Origin: Mastigias papua
Taxonomy: Eukaryota; Cnidaria; Scyphozoa; Rhizostomeae; Mastigiidae
Direction: 5' to 3'
Assembly (NCBI GenBank): GCA_964019165.1
Contig: OZ025268.1
Span: 18,326,784-18,390,783, forward strand
DNA: 64,000 nt
A model generated the notes under the pieces. It ran no database searches. It was not told where the DNA came from and saw nothing but the letters and a program-made list of their open reading frames with translations. Every line of letters starts with the position of its first letter. Position 1 is the stretch's first letter. A program made the translations under genes and the position numbers. Below, piece by piece: positions 22,201-32,694 of the stretch.

Positions 22201-25200
22201 GAAGAAGTTAGATGCTAAATTTCCCAACAATCGTACAAATGCTTTACGACGCATGCAGTCACTTAAGAAGCGTTTTGTCACTGATGAAAATTATCGACAA
22301 CGTTATATAGAGTTCATGAATAAGATCTTAGAAAAAGGTTATGCAGAAGAAGTTCCCTATCATGCCCTACGACTTGCACAAGATCAGTCGGTATTTTACA
22401 TAAATCACCATGGTGTATATAATGAGAAGAAAGGGAAAATCCGTGTTGCTTTTAACTGTTCTGAGCAATTCGAAGGACAATCACTCAATAGTCATCTATT
22501 ACAAGGTCCTGATCTCACTAACACACTCATAGGAGTTCTGTGTAGATTTCGAAAAGCACCTGTGGCATTCATAGCTGATATAGAGTCAATGTTTTATCAA
22601 GTCAAGGTTCCTGTACAAGATAGAGATTTGTTACGTTTTTTCTGGTGGGAAGAAGGTGATACCTCGAAAAATCTAAAAGAATATCGTATGACCGTTCACA
22701 TTTTTGGAGCAACGTCATCACCAGGTTGCTCTAATTTCGCTTTGAAAGTCACTGCAAATGACAATGAGCAAGAATTAGGATCAGCTGCAGCTGATGTTTT
22801 ACGTCGTGATTTTTACGTAGACGATGGTCTCAAATCTGTGGAATCAGTTGATGAAGCTGTGGATTTGATAGAAAGCGTTAAAGAAATGTGTAAGCGAGGT
22901 GGATTCAATTTGCATAAGTTCTCCTCAAATAGCAAGCAAGTGTTACAACAAATACCCCAGGAAGACAGAACAGAGCTAATAAAGAATCTTGATCTTGGCC
23001 GTGATACTTTACCAACTGAGCGTGCCTTAGGTCTACAATGGTGCACAGAAAAGGATGCCTTTCAGTTCGTTATCTCCTTGAAAGACAAACCTTGTACGCG
23101 TCGTGGAATTTTATTTATTCTCAGTACTGTTTTTGATCCTCTTGGATTTATAGCTCCAGTTTTGTTGAAAGGCAAGGCCATCCTACAAGAACTCTGCAGA
23201 AACAACATCGGATGGGATGAACCTGTTACTGAAGAAGTACGTGATCGATGGTGTAAATGGAAGCGTGAATTAGCAAAGATAGAGAATCTATCAATACCTC
23301 GTTGCTATCGACCAGCAGACTTTGGAAGGCCTGTCGAGACGATCCTTCATCATTTTTCAGATGCTAGCATTCAAGGATATGGACAATGCAGTTTTCTGAG
23401 GATGGTTAATGCTGAAGGTAAGGTGCACTGCTCCTTCGTTATGGGCAAATCCAGAGTGGCACCAATAAAATCCATTACGGTGCCACGACTTGAGCTCACA
23501 GCGGCAGTCTTATCAGTTCGAATGAGCGAACAGCTTAAGAAAGAACTAGATATCCAGTTATCTGATGAAGTATTCTGGACTGACAGCAAGGTTGTGCTTG
23601 GGTACATAGGAAATAGTGTGAGGCGCTTTCATGTGTATGTGGCTAATCGAGTACAAGAAATACAGGAGAAATCATCAGTAACACAATGGAGATATGTCAA
23701 TACGAAATCAAATCCAGCAGATGATGCATCAAGGGGATTAGATGCACATGAGGTCAGAATGTCCAAATGGAGTTGTGGACCAGAATTTCTTTGGAAAGAT
23801 GAAAATGAATGGCCAGTTAGTGATTCAAAGGAAGTCGAGGATCTGAAATGTGATGACCCTGAAGTCAAGAAAATTGTCACCATGACAACATCAGCATCGC
23901 CAGTGTGGCCATCACTTGTAGAAAGATTAACCTATTTCTCAGACTGGTTGCATGCCAAAAAAGCTGTTGCGCTGTGTCGTCGCTTTGTGAATAAATTGAG
24001 AGCAAGAGTGCAACAAAGATTCACTCACTATTTGAGGAATAGTCACAAAAGTCAATTAAAGCCAGTAACAGTTCAGGAAATATGTGAAGCTGAATCTGTG
24101 ATATTAAAAGCTACACAACGAGAAGCCAAACTAAATGCCAAAGTAAATTGTTCACTTCGTCAACTAGACCCTTATACTGATGTGCACGGCATTATCAGAG
24201 TAGGCGGACGTCTCAAGTTTTCCAGTCTTCCAGATGAATACACACACCCAGCTATACTACCAAAGTCAGGTCATGTGACTGAACTTATACTTCGATACTA
24301 TCACAATAAAGTAGAACATTCAGGGAGAGGTATTACAATAAATGAACTACGTGCTAATGGTTTTTGGGTTCTAGGGGCATCAGCTCTTGTAGCAAGATTG
24401 ATTCGTAAATGTGTTACATGTAACAAGCTTAGGGCTAAGACGCAAGAACAACGAATGTCAGATTTACCAGAAGATAGAGTCCAGCCTTCACCACCATTCT
24501 TGTATTCCGCAGTAGACTACTTTGGCCCTTATATAATCAAAGAGCGTCGTAAAGAGATCAAACGCTATGGTGTGCTTTTTACATGTATGGCTTCGCGTGC
24601 TATACACCTTGAGGTTGCTAATACCCTAGAGACTAATTCCTTTATTTGTGCATTACGACGATTTATTTGCAGAAGAGGACCAATTCGCCAATTGCGTTGT
24701 GATCAAGGAAGCAATTTTGTAGGTGCAAAGAGGGAATTACGAAATGCTCTTGATGATCTCAATCAGGTGAAAGTTGCTCACGAGTTACAAAGTCATGACT
24801 GTGATTGGTTCTCATTTCGAATGAATACTCCCTCAGCCAGTCACATGGGAGGAATATGGGAGCGCCAGATAAGGTCTGCTCGTAATGTCCTTAATGCCCT
24901 GCTGGAGAAAAATGGAGCCCAATTAGATGATGAAGCATTACGAACACTATTCTGTGAAGCAGAAGCAATCGTTAATAGCAGACCCTTGACAGTTGACTCT
25001 CTTGTTGATCCATTGTCGCCTAATCCATTGACGCCCAATCATTTGCTTACGCTCAAAACCAAAGTTATTCTCCCCCCTCCAGGAATTTTTCAAGATGCTG
25101 ATATGTATTCGAGAAAACGTTGGAGACGCGTACAACATCTTGCAAATGAGTTTTGGATTCGCTGGAAAAAAGAGTATCTGTTGACCTTACAAAAACGTCA

Positions 25201-25456
25201 CAAATGGTCAAAGGTTCGTCGTGACATGCGCATAGGAGACATTGTCATTATCAAAGACGATGAACTCGTTCCTCGAAATAAATGGCAACTGGCTCGAGTT
25301 GTTGATATTTTTCCTAGTGCTGATGGTTATGTGCGAAATGTTAAGCTTGCCCTTGCAGATGAGACACTTGATAGAGATGGTAAAAGAATTAAACCAATGC
25401 GCTATTTGGATCGACCAGTTCAGAAGCTAGTGCTGTTGCAGTCATCTGAGACCTGA
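19259..25456 (+). CDS. Bel/Pao Gag-Pol polyprotein (2,065 aa)
   Basis: One uninterrupted frame from the first ATG after the LTR to TGA at 25454. In order: a charged, coiled-coil-like Gag N-terminus (~1-360); a DUF1759-type Gag segment (~362-545); zinc knuckles including CFGCLKSGHISANC (Cys639, Cys642, His647, Cys652); an aspartic protease of DUF1758 type with LLDDGSDS (Asp751-Asp752-Gly753); reverse transcriptase with Asp1107 (AFIADIESMFYQ) and YVDD (1186-1189); a Pao/A17 plus RNase H region with Asp1368, Glu1412, Asp1442 and Asp1489 (NPADDASRG); an integrase HHCC zinc motif (His1682, His1687, Cys1718, Cys1721); an integrase core Asp1753, Asp1815, Glu1868; and a DUF5641-type C-terminus (~1950-2055). 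All catalytic residues are present. Gag and Pol are fused without a frameshift, so the protein is presumably cut by its own protease. Confidence 0.97.
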   Translation: MAQGASRASLKDIVEDVPDVEKKVTYADVEIDKDQTRFSEREGRLHHRTLTEKGKEYRRDILSQKQHRAYSVLNKHIKSIYEKLKTENEEVNLKCLEVLKDTLDKLTEEFTDSYKALNEFYDNDKEKQQSYIWFDIRDREAMECRLRLTERIRCLEKQSAPETISSCSSKGSKRSSGSSRSSARSRRLDAAAKTAKLRVEADYMDTLFDKEREMKRLQFQRDLAVSEAEERVFKSLEEEENSGRIDSTLEKEKSSIPSFMPVSKIPAEIKDGKKPGTNLSAPIFIPKIPSLVPTSNPVLMHKSKQQESLIPSQLPEAYNSQRSVSRSEPLNEMVSQLIGIQSKQMELTALLANQQRFHHLPIKEPPIFTGNPYEYFSFVIAFDSIISDNVMSDKDRLYYLAKYTSGKANDLVKRFMAVNSENSYREARKLLDQRFGNPVYIAEAFKSRLKNWSQIKEGDSTGLQAFSDFLISCKEAVEVVGSLCELDSNHILIQIASKLPSYSGIKWCHYAHDAQLKLGFPLRFNDLVRFVKEESDLANDPVFSPDVLKRERKNNAVERAEKRSLEKGQNNKPIKISSFATGTSQDTQTQEQLRSFSGTKNRDYICPLCEKHHNISECFQFKKKTLEQRREVVKSKNLCFGCLKSGHISANCKSRLTCKECDKLHPTLLHGSIPNKHTSQKNRSEFINQQTQKTSSLNNTTTPEESANANVNVCNPTSTINSTTTTLMIVPVILWHKDRPDIEVSTYALLDDGSDSTFAAKSILDDLGVKGTDVALKLNTMSGQSQVSTQRIEGLIVQSFNKGAIIELPKVYSRSAIPFLADHIPSPKVADQWPHLKRIKEQIPIVNKNMQVGLLIGCNCPRALRPLDVIVGHHDDDPYAIKTALGWGIIGPIKSNMSEGEENVTTCNRIITREIGGKTSNANFVVNYQAKEILTSVKKMFELDFSEYGKQPFSQEDKRFMEIVETNTHFEDGHYSIPLPLKKLDAKFPNNRTNALRRMQSLKKRFVTDENYRQRYIEFMNKILEKGYAEEVPYHALRLAQDQSVFYINHHGVYNEKKGKIRVAFNCSEQFEGQSLNSHLLQGPDLTNTLIGVLCRFRKAPVAFIADIESMFYQVKVPVQDRDLLRFFWWEEGDTSKNLKEYRMTVHIFGATSSPGCSNFALKVTANDNEQELGSAAADVLRRDFYVDDGLKSVESVDEAVDLIESVKEMCKRGGFNLHKFSSNSKQVLQQIPQEDRTELIKNLDLGRDTLPTERALGLQWCTEKDAFQFVISLKDKPCTRRGILFILSTVFDPLGFIAPVLLKGKAILQELCRNNIGWDEPVTEEVRDRWCKWKRELAKIENLSIPRCYRPADFGRPVETILHHFSDASIQGYGQCSFLRMVNAEGKVHCSFVMGKSRVAPIKSITVPRLELTAAVLSVRMSEQLKKELDIQLSDEVFWTDSKVVLGYIGNSVRRFHVYVANRVQEIQEKSSVTQWRYVNTKSNPADDASRGLDAHEVRMSKWSCGPEFLWKDENEWPVSDSKEVEDLKCDDPEVKKIVTMTTSASPVWPSLVERLTYFSDWLHAKKAVALCRRFVNKLRARVQQRFTHYLRNSHKSQLKPVTVQEICEAESVILKATQREAKLNAKVNCSLRQLDPYTDVHGIIRVGGRLKFSSLPDEYTHPAILPKSGHVTELILRYYHNKVEHSGRGITINELRANGFWVLGASALVARLIRKCVTCNKLRAKTQEQRMSDLPEDRVQPSPPFLYSAVDYFGPYIIKERRKEIKRYGVLFTCMASRAIHLEVANTLETNSFICALRRFICRRGPIRQLRCDQGSNFVGAKRELRNALDDLNQVKVAHELQSHDCDWFSFRMNTPSASHMGGIWERQIRSARNVLNALLEKNGAQLDDEALRTLFCEAEAIVNSRPLTVDSLVDPLSPNPLTPNHLLTLKTKVILPPPGIFQDADMYSRKRWRRVQHLANEFWIRWKKEYLLTLQKRHKWSKVRRDMRIGDIVIIKDDELVPRNKWQLARVVDIFPSADGYVRNVKLALADETLDRDGKRIKPMRYLDRPVQKLVLLQSSET

Positions 25457-25564
25457 GGATCAATCCCCGCCAAGGAGCCATTGAAATAAAGAATAAGTAG
25501 ACCTCATGTTAATGTTACAAGAATATTCACTTATCATGAAAGAGAGGTGAAATGTGAACATTTC

Positions 25565-25574
25565 AGGGGAGCCA
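25565..25574 (+). other. Polypurine tract candidate
   Basis: AGGGGAG followed by CCA directly abuts the 3' LTR start at 25575. It fits the plus-strand primer for reverse transcription, though it is short. A second purine run, GAAAGAGAGG, lies at 25540-25549. An AATAAA occurs at 25485-25490, upstream of the LTR. Confidence 0.55.
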
Positions 25575-26110
25575 TGTAACGGCAATCAAGCTGAACTTCT
25601 TTTGTTGGATTTTGAGTGACTTTATTGTCTTTTATTTGAGTTTATTGTTTAATTAAAATGCTTTTTTCACACCTTCGCACGAGGCATGTTTCGCCTTGTT
25701 CTTTATCAGTTATTTCGTTTCGAAGCTAGTTTAGATTCTAGAAGCAACATTCATTCAATCATTCGTAGTAATTCATAGATAACTTTAAAGTTGGCAAACG
25801 GGACTAATATGTAAGTTACTTTTTACATCATTTCCTATTTATTTCAGTTAGTTTTAGGCTATTGTCTGCACGTTTGCTTCGGCTACATCACGACTTTTTA
25901 GGCCCGTTGTTGTATTTCTCTTAGTTTGCATTACGTTTATCTTACATCTTTTTAGTTAGTTTATACGTTTTATTGTTTAGTCGTCAACAGTTTATATTCT
26001 GTATCTTTTGCATTTTAGTTTACGACTGTTATGTCCGTAAAATACACCGTTTTCATCTCTTGCGTCAGTTTAGTTCTCTTCGTCGACCTCGGAATTGAGC
26101 TGCCGTAACA
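25575..26110 (+). repeat. 3' LTR of Bel/Pao element
   Basis: 536 bp, no difference from the 5' LTR seen by eye. It is followed by the ACACC target duplication. Confidence 0.96.
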
Positions 26111-26550
26111 ACACCTTGTGGCAAGTTGTGGCCTAGATGGAATGCAACGAATCTTCATCATAAAATTGAGCAACATAAGCAAGAGTCTTGAAATCTGACT
26201 CACGAGCAGATAATAATAAGCAACTTAAGATATGCTTAAGGTACCGTGTATATAGGGCCTTAAACTTTGCATTTTTGTTATGCTGTTCTCGATTTTCAGC
26301 CGTTCTGAGTTTTAATATAGGAATACAGTTTGTTCAAAAAATTGTTTACATGTTTATCTAAGCAATCGGACACTAGCTACGAAGCTGGAAACTTGGCAGT
26401 AATGTTGTCTTTCCCTTGTCATTCTAACAAAGAACGAAGTATGATGTAAAGTTGAGAATAAGAAACAAAACACGGATATTTCCATCGGTGCACTGGCATT
26501 AGATTTGCTTCTTGTGTAGGCATAGGACACCAAAAGGAATTGTCAGTATA

Positions 26551-26756
26551 CAATCGTGGACAAAAATTATGAGACAACCGTCATTGTTCATGAAAAGATG
26601 CATGGCTTTTACATGTGCCCCCTACCCCTTCACTCAATGTTGATCTAAGGGGGAGGGGGAGAGAGGGCTATATTACTCTCTTCTAAGTTGGAGTTGAGGA
26701 ATCATTAGTTCTACCTGTATTTTTGTCGTTGTCTCGGTATATTTTGTCCAAGAATG
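26551..26756. mobile_element. 206-bp Tc1/mariner-like MITE
   Basis: The left end is CAATCGTGGACAAAAATTAT, then GAGACAAC. The right end is the inverse of CATTCTTGGACAAAATATAC, then CGAGACAAC. Both sides carry TA (26549-26550, 26757-26758), as for Tc1/mariner. The interior is a purine-rich GGGGGAGGGGGAGAGAGG patch and has no transposase. Confidence 0.65.
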
Positions 26757-26849
26757 TAGCTTGTTTGTCTTTCGTTTCCAGATTAAAAGATTAGTTCTCC
26801 ATCTGAGCACAGAGATCAATGATGATAGCAACTTTTGTTTCTTGTTTCA

Positions 26850-26925
26850 AAGGGGCACTTTCTGACATTCCAGAGGGCGTTTGCCTTGAAAATTTTTCCT
26901 AGGGGAAGCCCGAGGCTCCTTTGTT
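26850..26925 (+). repeat. Fragment of the 'AGGGCATTTTCCGAC' repeat family
   Basis: AGGGGCACTTTCTGACATTC, CAGAGGGCGTTTGCC and TTTTTCCTAGGGGAAGCCC match the order of motifs in the 12.4-13.4 kb units. Confidence 0.45.
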
Positions 26926-27763
26926 ACATGATCCGTAAGAGCCTAGCACGCTTTGATGGGCGCTTTAGCCCCCTATCCCCCCTTGCTTCATCCCCAGGGT
27001 AACATGCTTAGATGTACAAATGATCAGCACTTGGTATTTAGGGGGCACCATTTTGTCTGGCACAAAAGTGCCCTCCTGATGATAACCTCCCAGCATGCCA
27101 CTGCCTTCACTCATGGAGCCGCTTGTGATACTTGAGCTAATGGTTTCCTGCGATAATGGTAATATTGGTGCTGGAGATTCCCCCGCCAACTAAATAGTGT
27201 TGACAAGTATTAGAGATTAGGGATATTAGAAACTAGCGTTTGAATTCGATATTACACTATTTGAACATTATATGGGGTGCATTTGTTTGGATAAGATGAT
27301 ATGCTCATTTTTGTTGTTTATAATATAGTAAAGGGGAACATGAAGTTTGACTTTGGCAAAACTAGTTTGATCAACCTAGAAATGAAAAAGAAACGACAAC
27401 AAGACTTGCACATTCTAATTATTGTGTCACAGTAGAATGACATGGGTAGCTATCGTTATTTGAAGTTTCATGACTTTAGGAAACAGCAAAGAAACGCCTG
27501 AGACTGGATATGATTTAGCAAAAGTGTTATGAAACAACATCAAACTTATAGCAGAAAATTTCTTTTTTACCCACATTTTGTGCAGTTTGGCATTAAATGG
27601 GATAATCTGAAAAAATATGAAATGATATGATACATTGTAAAATTATAGAATATAGAACTTTGTTGCAAAAATCGAAATTCTGTTTAGATTTCTCCCAAGC
27701 TGCAATGGTGTGATTCTACGATTAAACAGCATTTTTGACATTACCTAACGAAACTTGGCTGAA
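26926..27763. other. No gene supported
   Basis: The C/G-rich patch at 26955-27000 reads open on both strands but has no recognised motif. The rest is AT-rich with no exon-like segment. Confidence 0.4.
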
Positions 27764-27771
27764 ATTCCGAT

Positions 27772-27960
27772 CAGTGACGTAGCTGGCTCTTTGTAGCTGG
27801 TAGAGGGCGGTCTTGCATGGCAAATTTTCCCATGGGGGCAGAAAGCAGAAAATAGTAGGAAAAGCAACTAGCTTGAGGAAACTTTTGGGGGGCGGAATTG
27901 AGAAGGAAAATGGATTTAGTTGGGCGATGCACCCCTCGCCTACCCTCAGCTACGTGGCTG
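27772..27960. mobile_element. 189-bp hAT-type MITE (second family)
   Basis: The left end CAGTGACGTAGCTG and right end, inverse of CAGCCACGTAGCTG, match at 12 of 14. Flanking 8-mers ATTCCGAT (27764-27771) and ACTCCGAT (27961-27968) match 7 of 8. CAGTGRCGTAGC-type ends are typical hAT. It is a different sequence from the CAGGGGTGGCGCC family. Confidence 0.75.
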
Positions 27961-28004
27961 ACTCCGATCCTACAATTTCATAACAGTTTGCCACAGGAGT
28001 GGCA

Positions 28005-28135
28005 AAACCCCTACGACCCTTATTAGTGCGTACTCCTTGGATGACCCTAAGCCCAGCAAAGGTGCTCACCAGCTTCCAACGGGACTAGAATGCTCAACTA
28101 GGAGGCTGTAACCCACTGGCCCTACCTTGGTATTT
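28005..28135 (-). repeat. Possible tRNA-derived SINE fragment
   Basis: The minus strand reads GGTAGGGCCAGTGGGTTACA, then GCATTCTAGTCCCG, in the order and rough spacing of RNA polymerase III A and B boxes. GTGAGCACCTTTGCTGGGCT follows. No cloverleaf tRNA is convincing and no A-rich tail or target duplication was found, so this is tentative. Confidence 0.3.
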
Positions 28136-28589
28136 TCCATTTCTTAAGAGATATTGCAGAAGAGGAATAAGCTTATAAATGCTTTAAATTTACCAGTTGC
28201 TAAAGATTATAGTTTTCTTTGCCCAGAAGTTGGACATTAAAATACTGTTACTATCTTACATATGGCAAAAGTGTTCAAACAAATGTGTGTTGATTTTCTA
28301 ACTGTCTGATGCTTTTACTATGCAATATAACAACTAATGAGACTGTACATAACATTCAGTCACTTGGTAGGTATGCAATAATTTTGAAAGCTTTGACCAC
28401 CATTCCCCATGTATGCAAGAATAGGCCAAAAACTTTAAATTAAAAGGCATTCATGATTTGAAAAAGTTAACAGGTAAGGGCTATGATAGACAGAACCTAC
28501 CATGTTTGGTATAGGTAGATAATTTGTTGTAGTTATATTGCATAAGTACATGTTGGCATTAGCTTCCTCCCCCTTGAACCCAAGCATAC
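28136..28589. other. No feature supported
   Basis: AT-rich sequence with short open stretches only and no visible inverted repeats. Confidence 0.4.
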
Positions 28590-29985
28590 TCTTAGGTCTC
28601 AAATAAGCGGGGGTCTTCTCGAGATGAAATAGCCACCGGGGTCAGAATAAGCGGGGGGGGGTCAGAAGTTTATAGTAACTGTGCAGCAACTGGCACAAAT
28701 ACACAACAACCCAATTACTGTCGCTGAAAGGAAACACTTTTCAGAATCTTACCACATATATCTCATTTTTTATTTAGGTAAGTCAACAAAAGTAGCAAGT
28801 TTTTGCAGGCCTCTCCTAGAAATATTGAAAAATCACTAAGCGAGGGGCCATAATAAGAGTAGAGGGTTGCAATATGTTTTGAAAAAATAAGCGGGGGATG
28901 CTTATTCTGGACCCAAAAATACACTTTTTGCTGAAGCCCTTTTTCTCCTTTGAATGCGCCTACAATGCAAATGACACCAAATACATATCTTAACTTCGAA
29001 TATTTTATACCTTCAAATTAGCCCCCTAGGGGCTTATATATTTTTTGACGTATTGCGTGGGGGCTTATTTGGAAAGGAAGCTTATTTAAAAGCTTCTTGT
29101 AGTTATTTATATTACAATTCAAGCTCATTCTAGAAAAACAACTACTTCTTTAGTGCTAAAAGTGCAAGCAGTAGGATGCTTTTAAAGGATACCGTAAATC
29201 CCCGACTTAGCCCCCTTTGGAATAATCCCCCACCCTAGAGCTACAGATTGTTGATAAACCCCCTCCAATAAGCCCCCACCAATGCATGTAACTGTACCTA
29301 TTTGAGAGTCTATTAGTTCTTTATAGCACTAGGAATGAAACAGTATCCATTACTTAGCGAACATTTGCCTGCCTTTTAAAAAGTATCCTATTACATGCAT
29401 ATGTAGCATCAGAGAAATTGGTTACTAATAGGAAAATTTCAGCTAGAACTACCTGGGGAATTTTTAAAACCCTCCTTTGAATAAGCCCCCATGCAAAACT
29501 CCAACAAATAAATAGGCCCTCAGAGGACTAATGCGAGGGGTTACAGTTTATGATATTTTGATAATTAGTGTAAATTAATGTCGGGATTTGGATCCAGTAC
29601 TGTGTTGCATGTCGTGACTTACTAGACGAAGTAGGTAGCATGTTTCGTGGAGTAGGCGGAGCATGATTTGGAACAGGTTTGCTTTTCGTAGACATAATCG
29701 TAAATCGTCTGGTCTTTACATTGAATGAAATACGGGTACGACAGTAACTAACGAAAATTAGCATCTCCTTCAAAATGCATTCTCTTGTTTGTTTTTGCAG
29801 TGCTTATTGATCGAAAGATTTAAACTGGAATATAACCAACTACAAGGATTTTTCTTTTGGAACTCTATAACGCACTAATATAGTGTCAAATGCCTTAAAT
29901 CTCATTATTCAAAGGGAAGTTTATTTAAAAACATTTAGCTCTAGGTAGTGAACTTATTCAAAGGAGGGGGGTGGGTATTCTAGGA
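28590..29985. repeat. Cluster of AATAAGCGGGGG / GGGGGCTTATTT repeats
   Basis: At least eight G- or C-run boxes next to AATAAGC or its inverse: around 28594, 28640-28665, 28884-28912 (an AATAAGCGGGGG to GCTTATT hairpin), 29020-29065, 29200-29285, 29470-29520 and 29905-29975. They occur in both orientations. They look like overlapping copies of a foldback or MITE family, but I could not assign ends. Confidence 0.5.
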
Positions 29986-30140
29986 ATTATTGCATTCAAA
30001 TACTATAAAGTACACAATATGCAATACCAAATAAAATAAAATTTTGATACAACACTAGTGATGATCGATAACTCACGACCAAAGTAGGAAAATATTGAGT
30101 TTCTTCTCCCCCATACCCACCTATACTTACATGACATACC

Positions 30141-30345
30141 TTGTGGGGACTATGATTCATGGCATACGTTGTGGGGACACCAATAATATCTCAATAATCT
30201 ATTATTTGTTTTTTGAATTAGATGTCCATCAAGGGGGATTTAATGACAGTTAGGTGTCGCATTATTTTGATACCATAAAAGTCATTTTGATTTTGACGCT
30301 CACACTTTGTGGGGACATATAATTTTGGACTTACGTTGTGGGGAC
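30141..30345 (+). repeat. Four TTGTGGGGAC boxes (edge of satellite domain)
   Basis: TTGTGGGGAC at 30141, 30169, 30307 and 30336, usually preceded by ACG or CACACT and followed by AC or AT. These are the first of the boxes that fill the satellites further right. Spacing is irregular. Confidence 0.7.
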
Positions 30346-30867
30346 ACTTTATATAAATGAAAGCAAAATTCTATACTTTTCACAGGAACCGATTTTGAGT
30401 AAGTTGAATTCACTCACTCATTCATTCTCTTCATTATTAAACCAAAATTTTTCTTTATACTCACACTTTCCGAGGACACATGATTTTGCATCTATGTTCT
30501 GATGAAAAACTTCATGGATGATCAAATATTTATTGAATTTTAATTAGTAGTTATTTGTCTATAAATCATTTTACTAATGTATCTCTACAACCAATCTCCT
30601 CCATTCATCCTTATTTGAGAAACTGCAAGTTAGTTTATGAGAAAGGGGAGATTTGCAACGCATTACCTGTGTGGTTCCTACATTTAAAAACGTGGTGACA
30701 GAAGAGAGAAAGAAAGAGCAATTAGAAAGTTCAAGGGGAAGTTGGGGTACCCCTTTTGTCCAGAAGAATTGGAGTACAATCTCACTCCATTCCCTTTATT
30801 ATTATTGCTTCCAAAATTATCCAGTTTCATACAATGCTCAAATCTGAACTTCTATACAATAATGGTT

Positions 30868-31498
30868 TATTCTTGCATTCGTGTGCCACCTATAAACCAA
30901 CTTGAGATACCCTGAGTATCGTACTTACAAAAATATTAAGTTGTCAGGCAAGGATTGCCTGGCAAAGAGGGGAGGGTGGAGGATAAAATTAGTTGTTGTG
31001 ACTCAAGGAGTACCTCAACGAAGGCTCTGACGAAAAAATATCGGAATTCCTATTAACAGGAAGAAAAGTAGGAGGTGCCAACATTGTAATCGTTATGGTA
31101 ACATGATGCAAAACTGTAGAGAGCTGATAGGAGCCGCGATGTAGATCAGAAAGATAGTCATGGGCGCCGGAGCGTTGGTTTGGGTGGGGGCTGGGGATGA
31201 GCTGCAAGTCCATACATGAGTGTGTGGTGGTAGTGGAGAGGGAGTAGGAAGCAGGGGCAGCCCCCTAACAAAATTTTAGAATCACAGCCTACAATTCAGC
31301 AGGAATTGCCCTGTATGACGTTTGATATGCACCCTGTTTAAATAGAAAATGGCAGATAAAATCGTTGAAATGTGTGTGAGAAAAATCAATAGAGCTCTTT
31401 GCTACTCTATAATGATTGTTGCCAGATCAGGTAAAATGATAGAAAAAACGTTTTCAGAGGAATGAGAATATGTTACGCTCTATGTGATCAAAAACACA
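30868..31498 (+). repeat. Long inverted repeat, left arm
   Basis: Reverse complement of 43690-44271 along its whole length, from TATTCTTGCATTCGTGTGCC to CTCTATGTGA-CAAA-ACACAG. The left arm has about 49 extra bases near 31100-31150. Divergence is moderate (roughly 85% by eye). It contains AGGAGGTGCCAACATTGTAA and GGGATGAGCTGCAAG. There is no long open frame. It may be a dispersed non-autonomous element inserted twice in opposite directions. Confidence 0.85.
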
Positions 31499-31844
31499 GA
31501 CCCTTCTCTGATTTTATATGTCTATGAGACTTTTGGACCAGTCCATAGCAGGAAGTTTTGAAAAAACTTGAGGTATTTATCTCCATTTGGAGATCTGCTT
31601 TCTATTGCACAATCTTGATTTCATACATTAGCAGAAAAGTGGATGGGCTGCAGCCCCCAACCCCCGGTTTCGGAGTACCTGATAGTTCACATAAAAAGAA
31701 AGCACAAAGAAAATTGAGCTAGGGTGAAACAAAGAGACCACAGCAATTATGAACGAAAAGGCATTGGCGTGTTTGTTTGTCACGTGATATCTGCAAAACT
31801 CTGTAAAAGGAAAGGATGGATTGATTGGGGACCCAGGACCAATC

Positions 31845-32690
31845 TGTCATATGTGTGATAATAAAATGCTGGTTTGTGAACTTTATAAGGATTTGAAGAA
31901 GCCAGAAAATGTCATGTTTGGTGACGGATAAGCATTAGAAGCTATTAGATATGAAGTAGTCAAGCTGGAAATCTCAAAAAAGACGGAAAATCCAAGAGAG
32001 TTAGGTTGAGTGATGTATAGTTTGTTTAAAACTTAGTGTACAATCCACCTAGTGTATTCAGTGTGGCTAAGCCTGGAAAGGCAGTAAAGATTAGTGGTGT
32101 TGGATGTGAGCTTCTTGACGAAAATCAGAGGTTAACTGGACCTGTGAAAATTTTGGAAGCCTCTTCTACCTGAACTGTCAAAATAGCAACCCACATGCAA
32201 ACGCGGTAACAGACAAATGGAATCGACAACACAGACACTTAAAAACAATAATAGTTTGCTTTGTGAGTTTTCCAATAGGAAGTATTTCTGTAAACAATAC
32301 ACCAAAGGACAGTTCGTCGAAACCAGTGTTCAGCTGAATGCGGTTGACGGTGAAGGGAACCATTTGGTTTAGTACAGTGATGTATGTAGTAAGATGAATA
32401 CTAGAGGGAAATTGAAAGTCTTACATACAGACATTGGAGAAGAATACTCATTCATACAGTTTGAAAACTACCTGAAGAAAGAGAATGTTCTCTATCAGCT
32501 GATCGAAAAAAGCAGGTGAAAAGCTTTATGTGACAGAAAGGATGAACCGAAATTCTCCAGAAACTGTAAGATCAATGCTTGCAAATGCAAATTTACCACA
32601 AAAAGTTTTGCAAGAATTAATGATAGGTGCATATCTCTGCAACAGAAGCCCGCAAAGGCATTTGAAGATAAGATGAATCTGGCCATGCAT
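31845..32690 (+). pseudogene. Copia-like (Ty1/copia) pol relic
   Basis: Degenerate plus-strand coding pieces in several frames, in pol order: a protease-downstream segment KKPENVMFGDG; PPSVFSVAKPGKAVKISG and CELLDENQRL; a GAG-pre-integrase-like KWNRQHRHLK; then integrase core LKVLHTDIGEEYS (second catalytic Asp) and ERMNRNSPETVRSMLANANL with the catalytic Glu, ending AYLCNRSPQRHLK. Stops and frameshifts (for example near 31930, 32372 and 32517) break it. No LTRs, reverse transcriptase or RNase H were found. The satellite array starts immediately after it. The family call rests on the order and spacing of the integrase motifs. Confidence 0.8.
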
Positions 32691-32694
32691 GCTC

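Larger units (their letters stand above)
18667..26110 (+). mobile_element. Complete Bel/Pao LTR retrotransposon (7,444 bp)
   Basis: Both LTRs are 536 bp, start TGTAACGGCA and end CCGTAACA (TG...CA). They are flanked by an exact 5-bp target duplication ACACC at 18662-18666 and 26111-26115; 4-6 bp is usual for Bel/Pao. Between them is a single 2,065-residue Gag-Pol frame with no stop. No env-like frame follows. The LTRs look identical base for base, so insertion is very recent. The leader between LTR and ATG is only 56 bases and has no TGG-starting primer-binding site. It is probably replication-competent in principle, but whether it is transcribed is unknown. Confidence 0.96.

Noticed and set aside
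26015..26203. 62-codon minus-strand frame at the end of the Bel/Pao element
   Set aside because: It overlaps the 3' LTR border and is antisense to it; no motif.
28005..28135. A functional tRNA gene
   Set aside because: Box-like strings are present, but no four-arm fold or proper acceptor stem can be drawn; kept only as a tentative SINE fragment.
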